Positions 7,515 to 16,350 of a stretch of DNA of 52,135 nt are shown here, one piece after another. Below the pieces are notes generated by a model. The model saw nothing but the letters and a program-made list of their open reading frames with translations, was not told the origin of the DNA and did not search any database. The position numbers were made by a program, and so were the translations under genes. Within the stretch, counting starts at the first letter, position 1. Each line of letters starts with the position of its first letter. Origin of the DNA: Alicyclobacillus sp. GTDB lineage: Bacteria; Bacillota; Bacilli; Alicyclobacillales; Alicyclobacillaceae. The stretch is from NCBI GenBank assembly GCA_023511725.1, contig JAIMAY010000022.1, positions 1 to 52,135 of the forward strand. The letters are read 5' to 3'.

Positions 7515-8462
7515 ATGGTGCTGGAAGCCCGTTCCCTCAGCAAATCATACGGCAACAAACGTGCGGTGGAGGATGTCAGTCTCACGGCGGAACCCGGTGA
7601 TGCACTCGGCCTGCTTGGCCCGAACGGCGCCGGCAAATCGACCACCATCTTGATGCTGGTGGGATTGCTGGAACCGGACGAGGGAGACGTGTGGCTGGAC
7701 GGTCGCAGCATCCGCCAGGATCCAAGGTACTTTCGGCAACACATCGGACTGGTGCCGCAGCGCATTGCCCTGTATGAACGTCTGACGGCAGAGGAGAATC
7801 TCCGCTTCTGGGGCCGGGTGTACGGGTTGACCGGTAAGGCGCTGGCGGCCCAGGTCGAATGGTGCCTCGAGCTGGCGGGGTTGACCGAGCATCGGCGGGA
7901 GCGGGTGGCGCATTTCTCCGCCGGCATGCAGCGGCGACTGAATGTGGCGGTGGGTCTCGTGCATCGTCCGAAACTCCTCATCATGGACGAGCCCACAGTG
8001 GGCATTGACCCTCAATCCCGCGGCCACATCTTGGACACGGTGCGCCGGCTCAACGCCGAGGGCATGACCGTCCTTTACACCAGCCACTACATGGAAGAGG
8101 TGGAGTATCTCTGTCGGCGCGTGGCGATTCTGGACCATGGCCAGGTCATCGCCTACGGCAGCATCGACGATGTGCGGCGGTTGGCGGGTGCGCTGTCCAC
8201 CGTGCGCCTCACGCTGCCGGAGGTGCCAGAGGACGCGCTGGCGGCGCTGCGTCAGAACCTCACCCTGCGCAACGTCGTGGCTGACGGTAACACCGTGCTG
8301 TTTCAGACGCAGGAGGCCGGCCCCGCCATCGCGCGGGCGGTGCAGGTTTTGGCCGATCACGGCCTGCATCCGGCGCGCATCGACGTCGATGAGCCGAATC
8401 TGGAAGCGGCCTTCCTGCACCTGACGGGACGGAGGCTCCGTGATGGGGGTGAGGAGGCATGA
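7515..8462 (+). CDS. ABC-2 type exporter, ATP-binding subunit
   Basis: The 315-aa protein has a complete nucleotide-binding domain: Walker A GPNGAGKST (about residue 37), Q-loop in GLVPQRIALY, signature FSAGMQRR, Walker B LLIMDEP and a switch His in TSHYMEE. The C-terminal ~90 residues form the DrrA/CcmA-type extension typical of drug, antibiotic and lipid exporters. ATG 7515 follows GGAGGCGGG. The stop overlaps the next gene by ATGA. It powers the two permeases that follow; the substrate is unknown. Confidence 0.93.
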   Translation: MVLEARSLSKSYGNKRAVEDVSLTAEPGDALGLLGPNGAGKSTTILMLVGLLEPDEGDVWLDGRSIRQDPRYFRQHIGLVPQRIALYERLTAEENLRFWGRVYGLTGKALAAQVEWCLELAGLTEHRRERVAHFSAGMQRRLNVAVGLVHRPKLLIMDEPTVGIDPQSRGHILDTVRRLNAEGMTVLYTSHYMEEVEYLCRRVAILDHGQVIAYGSIDDVRRLAGALSTVRLTLPEVPEDALAALRQNLTLRNVVADGNTVLFQTQEAGPAIARAVQVLADHGLHPARIDVDEPNLEAAFLHLTGRRLRDGGEEA

Positions 8463-9589
8463 TCCGCGCGGCGTTGGCGTTGGTGTGGGTCCAACTGCTC
8501 CAGATGGCGCGCAGCCGGCGTGCCCTGTTCGCGTTGCTGGGATGGCCCGTGGCGCTGACCGCCGTTCTCAGCTTTGCGCTCGGCCCTGCCTTCGACGGGC
8601 AGTTGATCACGTCCGTGCGCGTGGCGCTGGTCAACCTGGACACCGGTTCCACCGGTGACGTCGTGGCGCAGTTTCTCCGTGACAGATCTGGTTTCACTGT
8701 CACGGCGGCCTCCAGCCAGGACGAAGCGCTGGCTGATGTGGCCAAGGGGAGCGCGGACGTGGCCGTGATCATCCCCGCGGACACCACGGAGCAGATCTCG
8801 CACGGCGGAAAAGCATCCGTGGAGGTGGACGCACCGCCGTCCAAATCGACCATGCAGTCGGTGGTGGCGGGCGTCATCCAGGGTCTGGGCACCGTGCTGC
8901 CGGTGCTGTCGGACGTTGCAGGTAAGGGTACAGCACCTCGAGGACTGGCCGAGGTCTCGTTTGTTTCCCAGTACAGCGGCGGGACAGCGCTGACGGCGAG
9001 TACGTATTACGCCATCGGCATGACCACGCTGTTCATGCTGACGCAGGCCATGAACCGAGCGGAGGCGATGGTTCGAGACCGGCGCAGCGATCGTTGGCAG
9101 CGTCTGTGCGCGGCGCCCCTTCCCGCCCTCTGGCGGACGGTGGCGTGGTTCGTTGCCAGCTATGTGCTGCTGTTCGCACAGGCCGTGGCGCTGTGGGTGG
9201 CGAGCACACTCCTGTTCGGCGCGAAACTGGGTACACCGGGCCTTACGTTGGCCCTGCTTGCGGGCTACGCGTTCGCGCTGACGGGATTGGCCGTCGCCGT
9301 TGGCTACGGCATTAACAATCCGGAAACCGTGGACGGGCTATCCATGGTGGGTGCCAACATCCTGGCGGCGCTTGGCGGCAGCTTCTACCCACTGTACAAC
9401 TTTCCGCACTGGTTGCAGGTCCTGGGCCGCATTCTGCCCAATGGGCTGATGCTGCAGACCTGGGTGCAGACGGCGCTGTCGCCGGATCCCTCGGCATTGC
9501 GGCTGCCGCTCTGCGTGTTCGCTGCCATGGGCGTGGTATGCGTGCTGCTTTCGCTGGGTCAGCGCGCAGCGAGGAGGAATGCGGTATGA
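8459..9589 (+). CDS. ABC-2 type permease subunit 1
   Basis: The 376-aa protein has the ABC2_membrane_3 plan: one N-terminal membrane helix (about 20-42), a large extracytoplasmic region (about 45-175, including the VALVNLDTGSTGD strand), then five or six membrane helices to the C-terminus. The start ATG overlaps the ATPase stop, with GAGGAGGC upstream, and its own stop overlaps the next permease start, so the three genes are translated as one unit. The paired permeases probably form a heterodimer. The substrate is not deducible; drug or lipid export is the common role of the family. Confidence 0.88.
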   Translation: MIRAALALVWVQLLQMARSRRALFALLGWPVALTAVLSFALGPAFDGQLITSVRVALVNLDTGSTGDVVAQFLRDRSGFTVTAASSQDEALADVAKGSADVAVIIPADTTEQISHGGKASVEVDAPPSKSTMQSVVAGVIQGLGTVLPVLSDVAGKGTAPRGLAEVSFVSQYSGGTALTASTYYAIGMTTLFMLTQAMNRAEAMVRDRRSDRWQRLCAAPLPALWRTVAWFVASYVLLFAQAVALWVASTLLFGAKLGTPGLTLALLAGYAFALTGLAVAVGYGINNPETVDGLSMVGANILAALGGSFYPLYNFPHWLQVLGRILPNGLMLQTWVQTALSPDPSALRLPLCVFAAMGVVCVLLSLGQRAARRNAV

Positions 9590-10791
9590 TGGTGCTGGGT
9601 GGCATCCTGAGCGGCTTCCTGCGGGGGCTCGTGCGCAATCGCAGTAATCTTCTGTGGATGGTGCTGCTTCCTCTCGTGTTCCTGCTCGTGTTCATCGGGA
9701 TTCCGGAGCGCAGCTTCCATGGGACATTGGTGGGTGTGGTGGACCAGGATCACACGCCGGTTTCCGGCGCCATTGCCCAGCAACTGGCCCGTCTCCCGGA
9801 CACGCGCGTACAGGCGGTGAATGCCGGCGATGCACGCCACCTGCTGCAGACCTCCCAGGTCACCGTGATCCTGACGTTGCCACCGGGCATGACGCAGCGG
9901 GCACTGGCCGGTCAGCCCCTCCGCCTGGGTTGGGATGTGGCGCCCGATGCAGGGGCGGCGTCGGGGGCCGATTCGAGCCAGTTGGCACTGGATTTGCGCG
10001 CCTGGTTGACCGCGGGGGAGACCGCTGTCCGCGCTGCGACGCAGCAGCACACGACAGCAGCCGGCGGCCCTGCGGCGGAGCGCCTCCAGCAGGCATTCGT
10101 GCAGGGCATGGCCCGCGCCGCCGCGACGGGCACGGTGCTGCAGCCCATCACACGCCTCACCGTATCCGGTCAGGCACAGACCACGGATATCAGCGATGCG
10201 CAGCGAGCCGTCATAGGACTCGGACTCATGTTCATCGTGTTCACCGTCTTTGGCAGCACGGGACATCTGCTTCAGTTGTTTGCGAGCGGATCATGGGACC
10301 GTCTGTTGGCCAGTCCGACCCCGCGCTGGCTGCTCATCACCAGCTACGCGTTGTGTTTTTTCATCGTCGGTTGGCTGCAATACGCCATCCTCTACGCAGG
10401 AGCGCGCTGGCTGATTGGCGTGGCCGTCCCCCTTGGCGCGATGCAGGTGTTGATCCTCACCCTGTTCATCCTCGCCATCTGCGGCCTGGCGCTGTGCGTG
10501 AGTACCCTGGTGCGCAGCGTGGAGCTTCATATGGCGGCGGGATCGTTCATCGCCGTGGCGACCAGCATGCTCAGCGGCGCGTATTGGCCGGTGGACATCG
10601 AACCCGGTTGGATGCAGCACCTTGCGTGGTTCATGCCGCAGAGCTGGGCGCTCCAGGGCTTTCGCGCGGCGGCCGCCGGGCTGGGCTTCACGTCGGCCGT
10701 GTGGTTGTCTGTCGGTGTCCTCGCCGTGTTCGCCCTGGCTTTCTTCGCTGCCGGCGTGCTGCGCCTCTCGGTGAGCCGCACCCGTATCTGA
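9586..10791 (+). CDS. ABC-2 type permease subunit 2
   Basis: The 401-aa protein has the same plan as the preceding permease: an N-terminal helix (about 15-40), an extracytoplasmic domain up to about residue 200, then six membrane helices, with the ELHMAAGSFIAVATSMLSGAYWP stretch typical of ABC-2 permeases. ATG 9586 overlaps the previous TGA, and GGAGG lies eight bases upstream; the frame extends back to 9538 but within the upstream gene. It is a distant paralogue of the previous gene and presumably its heterodimer partner. Confidence 0.88.
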   Translation: MMVLGGILSGFLRGLVRNRSNLLWMVLLPLVFLLVFIGIPERSFHGTLVGVVDQDHTPVSGAIAQQLARLPDTRVQAVNAGDARHLLQTSQVTVILTLPPGMTQRALAGQPLRLGWDVAPDAGAASGADSSQLALDLRAWLTAGETAVRAATQQHTTAAGGPAAERLQQAFVQGMARAAATGTVLQPITRLTVSGQAQTTDISDAQRAVIGLGLMFIVFTVFGSTGHLLQLFASGSWDRLLASPTPRWLLITSYALCFFIVGWLQYAILYAGARWLIGVAVPLGAMQVLILTLFILAICGLALCVSTLVRSVELHMAAGSFIAVATSMLSGAYWPVDIEPGWMQHLAWFMPQSWALQGFRAAAAGLGFTSAVWLSVGVLAVFALAFFAAGVLRLSVSRTRI

Positions 10792-10809
10792 TCATGAGGA
10801 GGAAACCGT

Positions 10810-11376
10810 GTGTCCCAAGGTCATCTCGTGAGCGCTGTCGTCATCGTCGCCCTTATCGCCTGGAGCTTCTACCGGCGCGCGCGCCGCACGCTGCGCATGC
10901 AGCCTCTGCGCCAGCGTCCGCTGGTGATTCGAACCGTATTGTTGCTCGCGATTGCCGTCTTGATCATCGCTGCGACCTGGACGCATCCGCTCGATCTCGC
11001 CTTCGACGCCCTGGCCATCCTCTTGGGCGGCGTGTTGGCCTGGCTGGCCGCGCGCGGCACTCGCATCGAGGCGCTCCCGGCGGGGGGCTGGCAGTACCGG
11101 CCGAGTACCGGCATTGGCATTCTGGTGTTGGCGCTGCTTCTGGTTCGCGTGGGCTGGCGGCTGTGGTTCGCGGAGGAGATGCTCGGCCAGCTTCCCAACA
11201 GCACGGCGACCGCCGCGCCCGGAACGGTACCGGCGTCCACCAACCCCTACGCGTCCGATCCTGTGACGGCGGCGCTGCTGCTCATCTTCGTCGCCTACTA
11301 TGCAGGCTATGCGCTGTGGCTGATGATGAAGGTGCGCCGGCTGGAGCGCGAGGCGATGCAACAGCCTGAGGGGTGA
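10810..11376 (+). CDS. Small integral membrane protein (possibly DUF1453/CcdC-like)
   Basis: A 188-aa protein with four or five membrane segments (about 5-20, 40-58, 62-80, 100-118, 155-175) and a basic RRARRTLR stretch after the first helix. The layout recalls the DUF1453/CcdC-like family, but I cannot confirm it. The GTG at 10810 (or a GTG two bases earlier in another frame) follows AGGAGGAAACC; the gene begins 18 bases after the permease stop and is probably the last gene of the ABC operon. It could be an accessory subunit or an immunity-like protein; its function is unknown. Confidence 0.65.
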   Translation: MSQGHLVSAVVIVALIAWSFYRRARRTLRMQPLRQRPLVIRTVLLLAIAVLIIAATWTHPLDLAFDALAILLGGVLAWLAARGTRIEALPAGGWQYRPSTGIGILVLALLLVRVGWRLWFAEEMLGQLPNSTATAAPGTVPASTNPYASDPVTAALLLIFVAYYAGYALWLMMKVRRLEREAMQQPEG

Positions 11377-12969
<1,593 letters not shown>

Positions 12970-13028
12970 AACTCGTGCGAGGCGGCGCTTCGGCAGCGGC
13001 GCCGGATGTACGATGGGCGGCATATGGG

Positions 13029-13072
13029 GACCACGGGCTTTCGGTGCGGCGAAAGCACCGTGGTCATTTTAT
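13029..13072 (+). terminator. Terminator-like hairpin between glpK and glpD
   Basis: GACCACGG-GCTTTCG pairs with CGAAAGC-(A)-CCGTGGTC (13029-13065), a long stem with one bulged A, followed by ATTTTATT. It ends only about 16 bases before the glpD start. It may partly uncouple glpD from glpK or act as an attenuator; in Bacillus the glpD leader has a terminator that GlpP overcomes. Confidence 0.7.
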
Positions 13073-13088
13073 TCCTTTAGGGAGGGTG

Positions 13089-14834
13089 ATGCGGGTGCGG
13101 ACGTGGGCCGCGGCGGACAGAACCCGCCTTTTCCGAGAGATGGCGGAGCAGCCGCTGGATGTGCTGGTGATTGGCGGGGGCATCACGGGCGCTGGCATCC
13201 TGCTCGACGCGACGGTGCGCGGGCTGCGCGCCGGGCTGGTGGAGATGCAGGACTTTGCCGCTGGCACATCCAATCGATCCACGAAGCTCGTCCACGGGGG
13301 TCTGCGCTACCTGAAACAGGGCGAGGTGCGACTGGTGGCGGAGGTGGGCCGCGAGCGGGCCATCGTGCACCGGCTCGGCCCGCACATCACGACGCCCGTC
13401 TGGATGCTGCTGCCCATCATCGAAGGCGGGACGTACGGCTGGTTCGCCACCTCCATCGGCGTCTGGCTGTACGACCGGCTGGCCGGCGTCCGCCGCGAAG
13501 AGCGGCGCAAGATGCTGCCGCGGGATGCGGCGCTCGCGCGTGAGCCGCTGTTGCGACGCGACGGACTGCGCGGCGCGGGCTGCTATGTGGAGTACCGCAC
13601 GGACGACGCGCGCCTGACGCTGGAGGTGCTGCTCGCCGCGCTGGAGCGAGGGGCGAAGGCGGTGAACTACGCGCGCGCCGAGCGGTTGCTGTACGAGGAC
13701 GGGCGCGTGGTGGGCGGGCGCGTCGTAGGCGCCCGCGTCCGCGACGTGCAGATCGGCGAGACCTACGAGGTGCGGGCGCGGTTCGTCGTCAACGCCGCCG
13801 GGCCGTGGGTGGATGAGGTGCGGGAGATGGACGGATCGAAAACCGGCAAGACCCTGCACCACACCAAAGGCGTGCACATTGTCGTCGATGGCGCGCGCTT
13901 TCCGCTCAAGAACGCAGTGTACTTCGATGTGCCGGACGGGCGGATGGTGTTTGCCATTCCGCGCGATGGCAAGACCTACATCGGTACGACGGACACGGAC
14001 TACCATGGCGATCTCGCCCATCCCCGCATGACCATCGCCGACCGCGACTATCTGCTGGACTGCGTCCGCTTCATGTTCCCGTCCATTCAGCTCACGCCCG
14101 CCGACATCGAGTCGGCGTGGGCGGGGGTGCGGCCGCTGATCCACGAGGAGGGTCGCGGGCCGTCGGAGATCTCGCGGCGGGATGAGGTGTTCGTTTCTCC
14201 GACGGGGCTCATCAGCATTGCCGGCGGCAAGCTGACCGGCTACCGGAAGATGGCGGAGAAGGTGGTGGACCTGGTGGCCCGGCGCATGGCGGAGGAGACG
14301 GGTCGCGCGCTGCCACCGTGCAGTACCGACCGGGTACCGTACGCGGGCGGCCACGTGGGCGGCGCCGAGGGTTGGCCGGCGTATCGGAAAGCGCAGGTGG
14401 CCGAGGGCCGGGCGCTGGGGCTGGAGACGGCGGTGGCGGCGCGCATTGTCCAGCGCTACGGTTCCAACGCGCCCGAGGTGTGGGCGCTGCTGCCGGAGGC
14501 GCGCGAGCGGGCGGACGCGTACGGGTTGCCGGCGGACGTGCTGGCCGAGCTGCTGTACGGCCTGCGCCATGAGATGGTCGTACGACCGGCGGATTTCGTC
14601 GTGCGGCGGACCGGGATGCTGTACTTCGACATGCCGGCGCTGCGCCGTGTGCAGGGCGGCCTGCTGGCGGCGATGGCGGACGAACTGGGTTGGGACGCGG
14701 CTGAGCGCGAGGAAGCGGCACAGGAGCTGGCGCAGGCGGTGGAAGAGGCGACGGTGCCGCTCCCCGCGGAGCCGTGGCAGGCATCGACCCGCGCCGCGAA
14801 CGTGCCCGATGTGCAGCCATCGCACGCGCAATAG
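13089..14834 (+). CDS. glpD: Aerobic glycerol-3-phosphate dehydrogenase (FAD)
   Basis: The 581-aa peripheral membrane flavoprotein oxidises glycerol 3-phosphate to dihydroxyacetone phosphate and passes electrons to quinone. An N-terminal dinucleotide-binding motif VIGGGITGAGI, the signature SNRSTKLVHGGLRYL, and the C-terminal DAO_C domain are intact, and the length is typical (about 550-580). ATG 13089 is preceded very closely by GGGAGGG; GTG 13095 has better spacing and may be used. It forms a glycerol-catabolism pair with glpK upstream, separated by a terminator-like hairpin. Confidence 0.95.
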   Translation: MRVRTWAAADRTRLFREMAEQPLDVLVIGGGITGAGILLDATVRGLRAGLVEMQDFAAGTSNRSTKLVHGGLRYLKQGEVRLVAEVGRERAIVHRLGPHITTPVWMLLPIIEGGTYGWFATSIGVWLYDRLAGVRREERRKMLPRDAALAREPLLRRDGLRGAGCYVEYRTDDARLTLEVLLAALERGAKAVNYARAERLLYEDGRVVGGRVVGARVRDVQIGETYEVRARFVVNAAGPWVDEVREMDGSKTGKTLHHTKGVHIVVDGARFPLKNAVYFDVPDGRMVFAIPRDGKTYIGTTDTDYHGDLAHPRMTIADRDYLLDCVRFMFPSIQLTPADIESAWAGVRPLIHEEGRGPSEISRRDEVFVSPTGLISIAGGKLTGYRKMAEKVVDLVARRMAEETGRALPPCSTDRVPYAGGHVGGAEGWPAYRKAQVAEGRALGLETAVAARIVQRYGSNAPEVWALLPEARERADAYGLPADVLAELLYGLRHEMVVRPADFVVRRTGMLYFDMPALRRVQGGLLAAMADELGWDAAEREEAAQELAQAVEEATVPLPAEPWQASTRAANVPDVQPSHAQ

Positions 14835-14863
14835 CCGATGATGGGAGAGAAGGGGACTGGAGC

Positions 14864-15046
14864 ATGCGCAAACGTTACCACTGCTGCGCCACCTGCGTGC
14901 ACTTCCGCATTGCCCGGCAGGAGACGGGCGTCCGCGCCTGGTGCGCACGGCTCGGCTATGACACAAAGACGTTCTACCAATTCAACTGCTGGCAGCCACG
15001 AGCGGACATTGTGCGGCGGATGGAGAAAGAGGGTGAGCGGAGATGA
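14864..15046 (+). CDS. Small cysteine-rich protein, possible zinc ribbon
   Basis: A 60-aa basic protein with HCCATCVHF near the N-terminus, WCARLGYDTK in the middle and FNCW near the end: five Cys plus His, arranged as could bind one metal ion or an Fe-S cluster. The family is unrecognised. The start is ATG 14864 with GGGGACTGGAGC upstream; the stop overlaps the rmuC start as ATGA, so the two are translationally coupled. The coupling suggests a nucleic-acid or envelope role shared with RmuC, but this is inference. Confidence 0.65.
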   Translation: MRKRYHCCATCVHFRIARQETGVRAWCARLGYDTKTFYQFNCWQPRADIVRRMEKEGERR

Positions 15047-16350
15047 CGACGGTCCTGCTCGGGATTGTGGTGGTGCTGCAGTTGCTGGTGCTGGCCAGCC
15101 TCTGGATGTCGCGCGGCTCCAAGACCAGGCCGGGGGACGTGGAGGCGCTGCGTGATGCGCTGGTCAGCGCGCTCCGCGCCGAGGTGGACAAGCTGCGCGA
15201 GGCCCAGGCGCGCGAGGCACGCATGCTGCGCGAGGAGCTGACGGTGCAGACGACCCAGCTTGCGCGGGCATCGCAGCAGACACTGCTGCAGATGGGCGCG
15301 CAGCAGCGCGAGGGTCTGGATGTGTTTGCGAAGCAGATGGCGGCGCTTACGGAGGCGACGGAGCGCAGGTTGGAGCAACTGCGTTCGGTGGTGGAGCAGC
15401 GCCTGCACTTGCTGCAGGAGGACAACAACCGCAAGCTCGAGCAGATGCGGCAGACGGTGGATGAAAAACTGCACGCCACGCTCGAGCAGCGGCTGGCCGC
15501 GTCGTTCCGCCAGGTGAGCGAGCGGCTGGAGGCGGTGCACCAAGGGCTGGGCGAGATGCAGGCGCTGGCGAGCAGCGTCGGGGATCTGCGGCGCGTGCTC
15601 ACCAACGTGAAGACGCGTGGCACGTTCGGCGAAGTGCAGCTGGAGCTTCTGCTGGAGCAACTCCTTACTCCGGATCAATATGAGAAAAACGTGGCGGTAA
15701 GGCCGGGATCAAGCGAGCGGGTCGAGTTCGCGGTCAAGCTGCCGGGGCGGGAGGAGGGCAGCGAGGCGGTGTACCTGCCCATCGACTGCAAGTTCCCGCT
15801 GGAAGACTACCAGCGCATGCTCGATGCGCAGGATGTGGCGGATCCGGCCGCCTTTCAGGAAGCATCCCGCGCACTCCAGATGCGCATCCGCAGCGAAGCC
15901 CGCAGCATCCGCGACAAGTACATCGCGCCGCCGCATACCACGGATTTTGCCATCCTCTACCTGCCCATCGAGGGGTTGTTTGCGGAGGTTCTGCGCGTCC
16001 CCGGCCTGACGGAGACGCTGCAGCAGGAATACCGTGTCGTCGTCGCCGGACCGACGACGCTCACCGCATTGCTCAACAGCCTGCAGATGGGCTTTCGGAC
16101 GCTGGCCATCCAGCGCAGGTCCAGCGAGGTGTGGCAGCTCTTGGGCGCCATCAAAACGCAGTTTGGCGCGTTTGGCGAGTTGCTGCAGCGTACGCAGAAG
16201 AAGCTGCAGGAGGCCAGCCAATCGATTGAGAATGCGACCAAGAAATCGCGTACCATCGAGCGCCGGCTGCGAAAGGTGGAGGAGTTACCCGCCGATGAGG
16301 CGATACGGGTGTTGCCGGAGCTCGCCGCGGCAGAGGAGGATGAAGAATGA
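15043..16350 (+). CDS. rmuC: RmuC-family protein, DNA recombination
   Basis: The 435-aa protein starts with one membrane helix (about 3-18), continues with a long coiled coil (about 30-190, with repeated heptads rich in Glu, Gln, Arg and Leu), and ends with the RmuC domain (about 190-400: TRGTFGEVQLELLLEQLL, LPIDCKFPLEDY, AILYLPIEGLFAEVL, VAGPTTLTALLNSLQMGF). RmuC is predicted to be a PD-(D/E)XK nuclease-fold protein; E. coli RmuC limits recombination at short inverted repeats. The conserved Asp and Lys of PIDCKFP are present. It overlaps genes on both sides. Confidence 0.92.
   Translation: MTTVLLGIVVVLQLLVLASLWMSRGSKTRPGDVEALRDALVSALRAEVDKLREAQAREARMLREELTVQTTQLARASQQTLLQMGAQQREGLDVFAKQMAALTEATERRLEQLRSVVEQRLHLLQEDNNRKLEQMRQTVDEKLHATLEQRLAASFRQVSERLEAVHQGLGEMQALASSVGDLRRVLTNVKTRGTFGEVQLELLLEQLLTPDQYEKNVAVRPGSSERVEFAVKLPGREEGSEAVYLPIDCKFPLEDYQRMLDAQDVADPAAFQEASRALQMRIRSEARSIRDKYIAPPHTTDFAILYLPIEGLFAEVLRVPGLTETLQQEYRVVVAGPTTLTALLNSLQMGFRTLAIQRRSSEVWQLLGAIKTQFGAFGELLQRTQKKLQEASQSIENATKKSRTIERRLRKVEELPADEAIRVLPELAAAEEDEE

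Noticed and set aside
13077-14966. 629-aa open frame on the minus strand opposite glpD
   Set aside because: Typical antisense frame of a high-GC gene; composition biased to Arg, His and Pro, and no start site.
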